This document shows positions 30,676 to 39,505 of a DNA stretch of 64,000 nt, piece after piece. Position 1 is the first letter of the stretch. Each line of letters opens with the position of its first letter. The translations under genes were made by a program, and so were the position numbers. Origin of the DNA: Schizochytrium sp. CCTCC M209059 (taxonomy: Eukaryota; Sar; Bigyra; Thraustochytrida; Thraustochytriidae). The stretch lies in NCBI GenBank assembly GCA_000818945.1, contig KN805404.1, positions 91,718 to 155,717 on the forward strand. The letters run 5' to 3'. The notes beneath the pieces are model-generated. The model ran no database searches. It worked only from the letters and a program-made list of their open reading frames with translations, and was not told the DNA's origin.

Positions 30676-31914
30676 CTACATTCGTTGCAGTCCACGACGA
30701 GGTAGGAAAGAAATGACATGCTCCCATAAATCCCTCGGTAATCGTCTGCTCGACAAGACGAGCGTTGCACGAATCCGAAATTGTTCCGGGAAAAGATGTG
30801 AAGACGATGGGGTCCAAGGCTCTTGCAGGGCCGCGCGCAGGTCCTGCACAAGCGTTTCCTCTACAGGCAAGCCGTAGAAGGGGTTCACAAGAGTCCCTAG
30901 GCGGACGGCTGCTGCTGCACCATGCGAGGATATATGAACATTCGAGCGAAGAATTGCGCGCACAGATTCAAGGTCACGCGATTCAACGCAACGCTGAAGG
31001 GGCGACCTCGTGGCCGTGTCTTTCAGATAGGCCGTGAGTGCAGATCGCAGACCAAGTTGGTCTTGTGCTAGAATCAGAGCAGATACCGCATTCCTTGGAT
31101 GCCGTAAAAGCACGTCAGCGCCATAGACGCATAGTAGACGGCAGCAATCGATGTGGTCGCCATGCACGGCTGCCATAAGCGCGGACGCACCATTTCGAGA
31201 GACCGCTCGTGCGTTCGGGTCGGCGCCGGCTTCCAAAAGCTGGCGTACGATTGCTACGAAGCCCTTACCAGCTGCGCACACCAGTGCGGCATCGAGATCC
31301 GCACTCCACTCTGAGCGTTCTTCATTCGAGATGAGACTTTCAACTTGAGCCTTATCACCACGTGCGCACGCAGCAAGAAGAAGATTGCCCGGATGTCGCG
31401 ATGCAGATCGTCCTGCTTTCCAGTCGAGTGGATTGCCTTGGGCGCACTGCTCTGCTGCGTAAAAGAGGCTCTGTAAAGAGTCTGCAACAAAGGAGTTGTC
31501 ACGAAGGGGGTCGACTTGTGATGATTCTTCTTCCTCGCCATCGTCTTCAGATATCTCGTCCTCGGCGAAAATGCAGTCAAGCATGCATCCGTCGCTTCTT
31601 CGGCGTCGATGTCGCTGCCATGTCGCGCTCCTACGCCGTCCTGCCAGACCCCGCTCCCCTGCGACGGCGTAGGCCGCGACAGCGTCACCCTCGCCGCCAG
31701 TAGAGTCACACCGGCTCTGGTCTTGCGCGGGTCGAATTGCGTTCATTATGCTCTTCTTTCCCTGGCCGCGACGCGTGCGCGACCGCGCGCCTTCTGCGCG
31801 TCCGCCTGCGCGTCTCTGCTCTTGCTGCAGCAGCCTGAGGTCTCCTTGCGCTTGTGTATTCCGCGCCGGGCTCCGCGTCGTCGAGTTCTCCGCTGCGTCT
31901 GGAGAACTCGACAT
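30676..31914 (-). CDS. Ankyrin-repeat protein with C-terminal F-box-like motif
   Basis: 412 aa from the first in-frame ATG at 31912-31914; the frame continues upstream without an ATG. Residues 1-130 are basic, Arg-rich and disordered, then an acidic patch (EDEISEDDGEEEE) follows near 120-140. Ankyrin repeats span about 180-330, for example GNLLLAACARGDKAQVESLI, DAALVCAAGKGFVAIVRQLL with EAGADPNARA, and GASALMAAVHGDHIDCCRLL. The last 25 residues (LPRDLWEHVISFLPRRG) look like a truncated F-box or SOCS-like motif, which would fit a substrate adaptor of a cullin ubiquitin ligase. Ankyrin repeats are clear; the F-box call is weaker because only the first helix fits. Confidence 0.8.
   Translation of the reverse strand: MSSSPDAAENSTTRSPARNTQAQGDLRLLQQEQRRAGGRAEGARSRTRRGQGKKSIMNAIRPAQDQSRCDSTGGEGDAVAAYAVAGERGLAGRRRSATWQRHRRRRSDGCMLDCIFAEDEISEDDGEEEESSQVDPLRDNSFVADSLQSLFYAAEQCAQGNPLDWKAGRSASRHPGNLLLAACARGDKAQVESLISNEERSEWSADLDAALVCAAGKGFVAIVRQLLEAGADPNARAVSRNGASALMAAVHGDHIDCCRLLCVYGADVLLRHPRNAVSALILAQDQLGLRSALTAYLKDTATRSPLQRCVESRDLESVRAILRSNVHISSHGAAAAVRLGTLVNPFYGLPVEETLVQDLRAALQEPWTPSSSHLFPEQFRIRATLVLSSRRLPRDLWEHVISFLPRRGLQRM
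31880..31912 (-). other. Inverted repeat (12-base arms) at the ankyrin gene start codon
   Basis: Arms GTCGAGTTCTCC (31880-31891) and GGAGAACTCGAC (31901-31912) with a 9-base loop. In the mRNA the stem begins at the G of the AUG and covers the first 11 codons, so it could mask the start codon. The arms are seen directly; any effect is inferred. Confidence 0.7.
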
Positions 31915-34653
31915 CACTGCTTTCTTTCGTTCGTCCCTCCTCTCTGTTCCCAACCTCGCCTGCTCTCTCTGCACTTGGCGCGCGCAGCTTCTTCGCCTTG
32001 CAACCGAGGGCCAGGCAACACGGCACGATGCGAAGCGATCGGATGTGCCAGGACGCGCTGCGCACGAACAAGGGTCACCGGTTTGCTTGTTTTTGTTAAT
32101 TTTTCCTGTTTTACTGTCTGTGAGTGAGCTCCAATGACGAACTGCGTCTTCAGTAGGCTACCTACTAGCGTTAATATGTTTAACCCAGTTAATGAGAAAC
32201 AAATAGACCAACCGCGCGCGCATTGTCGTCCTCCTCTATGTCGGGTCGTGCAAGCAGACGAAAGAAACAGACGCTTCTCACGCGACGAACATCGGCAGAT
32301 GGGGAAAAAGGGAGGAGGAGAAGGAAGGATGGATGGATGGATGGGGTTCTCAGAAGAGAGAAGGAGAGCTTCCAGCCCGAGCGGAGAAGAAAATTTGATC
32401 GAAAGTCGAGCAGCAGCAGCCGGCTGCTATTTGAAGTTCCCTTTGCAGCCCATACGAGCATTGACCGTCTGCCAGGCAGGGGAAGCGGAGAAAGGGGGAA
32501 AGGAGAATCACCCTTGCTTGGTGTGTCCAATCCATCCTCCATGTAAGTAATTAAAATGGTCGATGAAGGTGTTTGTATGTGACGAGAAATCGATTCCCTT
32601 CATTTCGAATTTTTTAATTGCGACTGAACGCGCGGTTTTGTAAGTAGGTATCTTTCTCCTGCAATGGATAGTAAATAAGAAGCGTGATACTTTTCCGCAG
32701 CGCTCATGGTCATGATTTTTTGACGATCAGTTCCATAATCGTGTGTGTATTCCAATTTTTTTCAAAATACTTTTTAAAGCTTTTTCTTTACTTCTAGCTT
32801 TCTATGTTATTTCATTTATATATAGTAATTTAATAGAATATCAATAAAATAGAATTTAAATTATATCATCACTATATTGTACAATTTGTTAGTCTTTTTA
32901 TTTTGATAATTTATTCATATTTTAATAAAAGCATTTTATTTTGCATTTATACTATTTAACTTTATTCTTTAAAAATAAAAAGTTCTTCAAATTGCGTAGA
33001 AAGTGCCAAAAGCAAACTGACAGTTTGCCGCAACGGAAATCTGCCGTAACGTTTTATGATGCAATGCAAACTTGCCTTCACGCAAGCTGTTGTTCACACC
33101 TAATTGTATGGATCTCGATAAGCTTATTAATCCCTACACATAACTCTATCTTTCACGTCTCTCGTTGATCGCTGGTCTGCGCACTCGCCAGCCTAAGGGA
33201 AGGCGCGCGTAGAGCCGTGGGAACGCCCGCAAGCTCGCACCTGCGCCTGCCTGCCGTTGGTGGCGGGAAAAGCGATAAGACGAGACGATTGATTCCTCAT
33301 TGCTGTCTTGACTGCAGACAAGGGTAGCATAGCAATCCAGCAGAGAAAGCGAGCCATTGGCTCGCCCATGTGCGCCAAGTACTCATTCCTATGCTTGTCC
33401 GCCCGACGTACTCTAATAATTTTCTTGAAATGAGCAGCTTATACAGGAGTAAATTCAAAAAATATCATCAACTAGGGATGAAGGCGAATTGCAAGAGCTT
33501 CTGAGCAACTGATTACACATTGTGCTACACGCTATGCCGATGGATAAGGTGCTCCTTATATTTTAAAATTCTTACAGAGATTAGAAGGCCCCAAGACAGA
33601 TTTCGATCCATCTGCTTCTGCGTGAAAAACTCTCTCGCGTTTGCAGTTAAATAAGTCATGTCGATCTATTTCGCTGAAGACAGGGCATTGATCACGTGTC
33701 TGATTCATTTATGGAGCAATGACAAAGCTTAGAAGAAGCTTATTCGAGATTGCAATCACGCACACGAACAAGATGTCGATTGTTCACGAACAAAAGCAAG
33801 CGAAGAAGAGGAGTGCAGGTAAACTGTTATTCATTCTTCTCAAATCAATGCATGAATGACCAGAGAAGAGAAAAGGTCAGGCGGTAACATGAATTCATTC
33901 GCTTTGCAAAGGTTTTGGTTGATGCGCTAAAATGCATCTGTCAACCATGCAAACGTAATGATCTCGCGACATATGTTCAATGTTAAATCATTGACACGTC
34001 GTCTGCCAGTCTGTCTACCGGCGTGCCTTGCCTGCCTAGCATCTTTACGCGACGAATGAGTCTCATCATCCCCTTTCAACATAAATAATCACTTTTGCGT
34101 GCATTCATTCCTTTGTAAACTGCGTTTCCAGGGAACCAGCATAAATTCGAAATGTGTAGGCCTGCCTGTAGTCTAGGGATCAGTGGAGCGATCGATTGTG
34201 CGCTCGGCATCGCTACAGGATAGAATAGAATGATGCGCGTGAAACAAAAGAGAAAAGATGAGAAGATTTAAAAAAAAAATAAGCTGGACTGTTGCGGATG
34301 AAAAATGGGTTGCGGGAGTGCAACCGCCGTGAGGGCATGCATAGTAAGTAGTCTTTCTCATTTCGTAAAGCAGACCAACATTATAGAGACACAGACAGGC
34401 CAACACCATCGCGAGCAAGCGCGTTGGAGGAGGAGGAGAGGGCAACCAATCAAACAATCCTCTGGCTGGCTGGCAGGCTGGCTGGCTCAGCCAGGTTGGT
34501 TGGTTGGTTGATTGAGGCTTGCGCACCTGCGTCCCGGACCGTGTCCGTCTGTCTAGCTGGTCTGCCTAGATCTGCGAACCGTTCTGGTCCTCCTTCTCCC
34601 TCTCTCCCTTGTGCTGGTTAGGCAAGCGCAAGAACAAGAATTGCTTTTGCGTC
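31915..34653. other. 2.7-kb gene-free region of lowered GC
   Basis: No credible gene is seen. The first 600 bases are GC-balanced upstream sequence of the ankyrin gene. From about 32550 to 34300 GC falls well below the rest of the window. It includes GGATGGATGGATGGATGG at about 32328-32345 and TTGGTTGGTTGGTTGATTGA near 34496-34515. The last 350 bases before 34654 return to GC-rich promoter-like DNA. Confidence 0.6.
32641..33180. other. Low-GC island
   Basis: By hand count this 540-base stretch is about 30% G+C, and its core 32761-33000 is about 17% G+C (40 of 240). The core is dominated by T/A runs and TTTATATATAG-type sequence. The flanking genes are far more GC-rich. No long reading frame, terminal repeat or recognisable mobile-element protein accompanies it. 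Confidence 0.85.
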
Positions 34654-37020
34654 ATGTTCGCGCCAAGCTCTCGCCCTCAGACTTCTGGCGCGAAGGTGCC
34701 CATTGCAACCCCTCGTCGCAGTAGCCGTCGCAAGAGCGTAGCAGGCTCCGCGACAAAACGGGCGACAACTGGTCGACGAGCAACTACTGGAGCCGGAGCG
34801 AGTACCACTCGACGAAAGCGTGGCACTGCGCGCCGCAGCAGCAAAAAGACCGCAGGCGTGACGTCTTGGGCGGCTGCCCAGGCTCAGGCCGAAGCAGATG
34901 TCCTCGAATCGAGCTTCATGTCCCTCGACGATGACGACGTGGACGGCGGCACCGATTTTGGGAATTTCCTGTCCCCAAATGAAGACAACGCTGACATTCC
35001 TGAAAAGAGCATTCTGGAATCCAACAAGGTCGAAGCCAAGGGCTCCTCCACCTTTCCGAGTTCGAGTTCAAGCTCCACTGCGGCTGCAGACGAGAACTCT
35101 GGTGCTGAGGCAAACCTTCCTCGAAGCCCGACACTACGCGAACGCGCAAAGCGGGCTCCTGGGTCTGCGCGTCCATCGTCTCACCGACGAACTAAGAAGC
35201 GGCGCAAGACGAGCAACTCGTCTTCGCCCGTTGCCAACCTAGATGCCTCCATGTTCGACTCCGCTGCCGCCAACGAGGACGTAGATGACGGCAGCGAATC
35301 CAGCAATGCCAAAGCTGCAAAGGCACAGGAATACAAGAATCGCGGCAATGAGCACTACGCTGAGAAGGACTACGAGCTTGCTGTCGCCAGGTACTCGCAG
35401 GCTATCGAGCTCGAACCACAGAACGCCGTCTTTTACGGGAACAGGGCCGCCGCTCAACTCATGCAAGCGAGGTACAAGGATGCCATTGCGGACTGCGACC
35501 GGGCCATTGAGCTTGACCCCGGGTATGTTCGTGCGCGTGTGCGCGCAGCAAGAGCTTCTCTTGCTCTTGGGGACATTGAGATCTGCAAGAGCCATCTTGG
35601 TGCTCTCGTGAGGCAAGGCAAGGGCCACACAGACGAGGTCAAAGAGATGCTCGTCCTCTTTGCTGAGTATGAGCAGATCCTTGAAGATTGTGACATTGCT
35701 CTTAGCGAGGAAAACGCCGAGGAGTGCGAGCGGCTCACAGACCGTGCGTTGCAAATTGCTCCTGCGTCGCGGCGCATTTGGTTGTGCAAGCAGGCTCTCA
35801 AGCTCTTGCGCCTTGGAGCTTCGAGCAAGAACCAAGCGCTCAAGGTTCCGGAACTCCAAGGCGTGCGCGCAGAGCTCGAGGGCGTCGTTGCTGCCATTGA
35901 GTCCCCGGTAGAGGCGCAAGCACTCTTGGCTGAGTGCTATCTTTACGCCAAAATCCTCCTCTACTGCGCACTCACGAGCGAATCCAAGATTCTTTTTGCC
36001 ATTTGCCACAAGATTGATCCTAACGACCAGCGCACTCTGCGACGACTGGAGATGATCCGGGAGATGGACACTCTTCTCGAAAAGGGAGCCACAGCCTTTG
36101 GCTCTGGGGACAGCGAGGCGGCCATTAAGGCCTTTGATGCTGCCCTGCAAATTGACGCAGAGAACAAGGCCTATAACGGGCGCACTTTTTTCCGCCGCGC
36201 AGCGGCCAACATGGCTTTGCATCGCTTCCGAGATGCCATTGTGGACTGCAACAGGGCGCTCATCAACATGCCATTGTATCACAAGGCGCGGGTTCGCCGT
36301 GCGCACGCCTTTATTCGTCTTGGCGACTACAAGACTGCCGTGAGCGATCTCGAAAAGACGTATCGCAAGGAGCCCACGGCAACCATTCTACGCGAGCTCA
36401 AAAGCGCGCGAAGTTTTCTAGAGAACGCAGAACGCAAGGAGCGCGAACGCAAGGCCGCCGCCGAGTTTGAGCGCAAAAAGCATGAGCAGCAGCAACGTCA
36501 GCGGGAAAAGGATGCCTCCGAGTACTTTCGTAGAAGCACACGGCGCAGCACATTTGCCTCGGGCGGCGGCCAAAACAAGTCTTCAGCCACTGCAGAGAGC
36601 ACCGGAGCGGGGCCCTCGTTTTCCTCCTCGTATCGCAGTGCAGGCAGCCGGGCCGGCTCAGGCCCGAGTCGGCCCAGGGCCACTGCGTCCGGGACTGGCA
36701 CGAGGCGGCGTGAGACGGAGGAGCCGCAGCATGGGTACAACACACGCAGCAGCAGCGCGAAGAAGACGAAGCCGGAGCGTCGACGCCGTTCCTTTGAGCC
36801 GGAAACCAAAAGCCATTACCAAGTCCTTGGTTTGCCACAGTCAGCGTCGACGGCTGCTGTGAAAAAGGCGTACAAGCAAAAAGCTCTACGATATCATCCC
36901 GACAAGTGCAAGTCTCCAGGCGCCGAGGCGCGCTTCAAGCGCGTCGCAGAAGCCTATCGTGTCCTCAAGTCTCCATCGTCTCGCCGCACCTACGATGCTG
37001 GGACAACACGTTTTTGGTAA
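34654..37020 (+). CDS. DNAJC7-like TPR and J-domain co-chaperone
   Basis: 788 aa from the ATG at 34654; the frame opens 15 codons earlier without an ATG. Residues 1-200 are basic and Ser/Thr/Arg-rich with runs such as RRSSRRKS and KRRKTS, which could direct nuclear entry. TPR repeats run from about 220 to 590, beginning AQEYKNRGNEHYAEKDYELAV and ARYSQAIELEPQNAVFYGNRAAA. A second block ends with FRRAAANMALHRFRDAIVDCNRAL. A charged linker rich in Arg, Lys and Gln follows. The J domain is at 719-783 (SHYQVLGLPQSASTAAVKKAYK, then YHPDK), with the HPD tripeptide that stimulates Hsp70 ATPase. TPR plus C-terminal J is the DNAJC7/TPR2 layout, a bridge between Hsp90 and Hsp70. The long basic N-terminus is unlike the animal protein, which is about 490 aa. 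Confidence 0.9.
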   Translation: MFAPSSRPQTSGAKVPIATPRRSSRRKSVAGSATKRATTGRRATTGAGASTTRRKRGTARRSSKKTAGVTSWAAAQAQAEADVLESSFMSLDDDDVDGGTDFGNFLSPNEDNADIPEKSILESNKVEAKGSSTFPSSSSSSTAAADENSGAEANLPRSPTLRERAKRAPGSARPSSHRRTKKRRKTSNSSSPVANLDASMFDSAAANEDVDDGSESSNAKAAKAQEYKNRGNEHYAEKDYELAVARYSQAIELEPQNAVFYGNRAAAQLMQARYKDAIADCDRAIELDPGYVRARVRAARASLALGDIEICKSHLGALVRQGKGHTDEVKEMLVLFAEYEQILEDCDIALSEENAEECERLTDRALQIAPASRRIWLCKQALKLLRLGASSKNQALKVPELQGVRAELEGVVAAIESPVEAQALLAECYLYAKILLYCALTSESKILFAICHKIDPNDQRTLRRLEMIREMDTLLEKGATAFGSGDSEAAIKAFDAALQIDAENKAYNGRTFFRRAAANMALHRFRDAIVDCNRALINMPLYHKARVRRAHAFIRLGDYKTAVSDLEKTYRKEPTATILRELKSARSFLENAERKERERKAAAEFERKKHEQQQRQREKDASEYFRRSTRRSTFASGGGQNKSSATAESTGAGPSFSSSYRSAGSRAGSGPSRPRATASGTGTRRRETEEPQHGYNTRSSSAKKTKPERRRRSFEPETKSHYQVLGLPQSASTAAVKKAYKQKALRYHPDKCKSPGAEARFKRVAEAYRVLKSPSSRRTYDAGTTRFW

Positions 37021-37357
37021 GGAAGTAAAGCATCTCGCAGCTCAAACCTGTATATTCGCATTGATTGGCAAGTCAGATTCTATCCTTGCCTCTATTATGA
37101 ATCACGGTTTTCGGCAATCCATTTCTCTTCCCTCTTCTTCACGAAAAACACTCATGAGCTACGTCTTATAAGCGAGATTGGACGACTTTGATATTCGATT
37201 TAGGGGTGGGTCCCAGCTGTCCTTGGGCCAAAGTCAGGTTAGATAGTATATATGTCACCACCGCTGATACGAAGTCCTTTTTAGCGGGAAAGGCCTTTTG
37301 GGGGTGTCTTTTTTTTCATTTTAGGAAATGTCAGATTGTCGTGCTAGCCCACTGAAT
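37021..37357. other. Convergent 3' spacer between co-chaperone and LRR genes
   Basis: 336 bases between two stop codons. It contains a TATATATG near 37247 and a T-run near 37310-37320. No gene is seen. Confidence 0.5.
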
Positions 37358-38866
37358 TTACCAAGCGTCGACCTTGCGTTTGACAGCCCAAGTCTTGGTC
37401 GAAGGTCTTTTCAAATCAATACCGTCGTCATCCTCATTCGCCATCTTCTTCTTCTTTGAGCGCTTTGAGGACTTCGTGTCGTTGTCCTCATTCGTAGCGG
37501 CCTCTCGCTTTCGACGCCCTGGGGCCTCCACAATCACTGCCGCAACGCCAGAACGTGCGCCTACATCGGCTTCCACGCTCGCATCAGCAACAATAGCTCG
37601 GTCCGAATCGGAGCTTGCGACTGTAGCAGTCCGTGCAGATGATTTGGACACATCCTCAGTTTCACGAGCCTCGGTGACAAGCCCGGACTTTGTTATTGTT
37701 GTTGAATCGGGCATCTTGCCCTTTTCCGATCGCCTTGCCTCGGGGTCGCGCTCGTTTTTGCCTCCCTTCTGAGGATTGCCTCGATCTGCTAGAGTAGAGG
37801 ATGTCTTCGTGGCTGCTGCAGATGGAGCAGCAATGCCTGCCTTCTGCAGCGAAATGCCGTCACAGGTTTTGAGGCGAGGGGCATCCTTAAAGTAGCGTTC
37901 GACTACAGCTCGTGCGAGCTGCACCTTTTCTTCGGCAGGAGTGTCGCCATCTTTACGTGGCGCCTTGATCAATTTATCAACAACGGGGTTTTTGATCAAC
38001 GAAATTTGAATCAAGGTGGCTGCGACGGTCTTGAGAGCTTGAAGCGCTTTTGTTTTCGAGATCTCGTTGCTGCTCAGATCAAGGACCGCCAGCTTCGTGC
38101 ATGACTCCAGGGCCGAGGCATCGATGTGAGAAATGGAGTTGTTGCTGAGTCTAAGCTCGGCCAGGAGCGGGCATCCACGCACGTCAGGAACGGTAGTCAG
38201 CTTGTTTCTTGACGCGCTAATCTTCTTCAGGCCCGATAGATTTTTGAGGCCAACTTCCGATCCCAAGGATGAAAGTTGGTTATCAGACACAATGAGCGTG
38301 TTCAGTGCAGGAAGAGCCTGCTCAGAAAAGTCGATGGTCTCGAGCTCGTTGTCATTGAGTACGAGCGCTGCAAGCTTTGTCATGCGCGCAAAAGGGGCAC
38401 TTGTGAACCTAGTCAGACGATTGCCCGCCAATTTGAGCGTCACTAGCTTGTCCAAGGGCCAGCGGCCAAGGCGCTCCAGGCAATCATTGTCAAGCCGATT
38501 CTGACTCAAGTCTAAGAACGTCAGCGTCGACGCACTCCCCGGTGCAAAGACCCTCTTGGGCAGACTCGTGAGCTTGTTCTTTTGCAGCAAAAGTTTAAAA
38601 AGTCCCGTAAAGCTCTGCAGCGCTTTGGGGGCGACGCGGTCTGCGCCCAGGTCCTCTAGACGCAGACTCTTGGCTGTGGCCAGCTCGCGCACGCCTGCCT
38701 CGCCTGCGAGCTTCTCGACGCGCCCACGCGTCAGCACCCTCTCCTGGACCGTCACCTCCTGCGACTCTTCCTGGTCATTTGCTTGATCTTGTGTTCCTGG
38801 TTGCTCCTCGTCCTCTTGCGCAGCTCCGCGCTGCAGTGCCACTCCCTCTCGCGAACGACGCGCCAT
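37358..38866 (-). CDS. Leucine-rich repeat protein with basic nuclear-type tail
   Basis: 502 aa from the first ATG, at 38864-38866; the open frame runs further up without an ATG. Residues 1-50 are charged and Gln/Glu-rich. About ten leucine-rich repeats of the LxxLxLxxNxL type span about 80-330, for example LFKLLLQKNKLTSLPKRVF, LTFLDLSQNRL, LVTLKLAGNRL, LAALVLNDNEL, LNTLIVSDNQL, LAELRLSNNSI and LAVLDLSSNEIS. The C-terminal third is Ser/Thr/Glu-rich and ends with KSSKRSKKKKMANEDDDG and KTWAVKRKVDAW, which suggests a nuclear localisation signal. There is no signal peptide or membrane helix. The repeats resemble the SDS22/LRR adaptor type. No specific orthologue is recognised. Confidence 0.82.
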   Translation of the reverse strand: MARRSREGVALQRGAAQEDEEQPGTQDQANDQEESQEVTVQERVLTRGRVEKLAGEAGVRELATAKSLRLEDLGADRVAPKALQSFTGLFKLLLQKNKLTSLPKRVFAPGSASTLTFLDLSQNRLDNDCLERLGRWPLDKLVTLKLAGNRLTRFTSAPFARMTKLAALVLNDNELETIDFSEQALPALNTLIVSDNQLSSLGSEVGLKNLSGLKKISASRNKLTTVPDVRGCPLLAELRLSNNSISHIDASALESCTKLAVLDLSSNEISKTKALQALKTVAATLIQISLIKNPVVDKLIKAPRKDGDTPAEEKVQLARAVVERYFKDAPRLKTCDGISLQKAGIAAPSAAATKTSSTLADRGNPQKGGKNERDPEARRSEKGKMPDSTTITKSGLVTEARETEDVSKSSARTATVASSDSDRAIVADASVEADVGARSGVAAVIVEAPGRRKREAATNEDNDTKSSKRSKKKKMANEDDDGIDLKRPSTKTWAVKRKVDAW

Positions 38867-39505
38867 CGTCTCGGTTCTGAGTCGCGGTCTCGCTCTCACG
38901 CACGCACGCCCATGCACGCCCACGATCGCCCACGCACGCCCACGCACGCCCACGATCGCTGACGATCTGGTTCTGCCTCGCTGGGCCACTCAAATCAAGG
39001 TTCCTCCTAGACTGCTCTGCTAAAACAAGCGGGCTACCGAGCCGTCGTGGTCTCTTGCCGCCTCCGCGAGCCAACCAGCGCGCCAAGGATGTGAGCCCAG
39101 AGTGTCAGTCCTCTCGATCGATTCTTTCGCTCAGAGATCTTTCTCTCCGAATCACAATCCTGCCCAGGCCCTAGCCCTCCTGCTGCGGGCTGCACGGGCC
39201 TGCCGCTGCTGATGTGAAAGGAAATTATTATTATTTTATTTTTTTTGGTCAACGGCTCTCCACAAGTGGGCGGCGGGCTTTGCCAAGAAAGCGAGGCAAA
39301 CTCAGTGTCAAGCGGTCCTCGCGGGCCACTCGGCAAGCCCAATCGTGAAGAACCCTTCGGAGGGTCTAGCGCGCCGCCAAGGGCGATACTAGCCTTCGTG
39401 GCACTACCGGAAATTCTCTCCAACCGCGACCAACCTCGAGGCAGGTAGGTAGGGCCCTCCCTAAACTGGCAAACTTTACCTTGCAAGAACGGGTAAACAA
39501 ACACC
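38867..39505. promoter_or_regulatory. Divergent promoter region, LRR protein (-) and giant secreted protein (+)
   Basis: 639 bases between divergent ATGs. An array of imperfect CACGCACGCC / CACGATCGC units lies at about 38897-38962. A TTATTATTATTTTATTTTTTTT tract lies near 39225-39247, and GCAGGTAGGTAGGG near 39440. Confidence 0.5.

Noticed and set aside
30506..30817. 103-codon minus-strand frame that looks protein-like
   Set aside because: It overlaps the ankyrin gene's last 140 bases in another frame. The ankyrin frame there has an F-box-like motif. I could not find a second motif to support it, though a frameshifted longer end is possible.
32761..33000. Low-GC core read as a transposon remnant
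   Set aside because: No terminal repeats, target-site duplication or transposase-like frame could be found, so it is left as an island of unknown origin.
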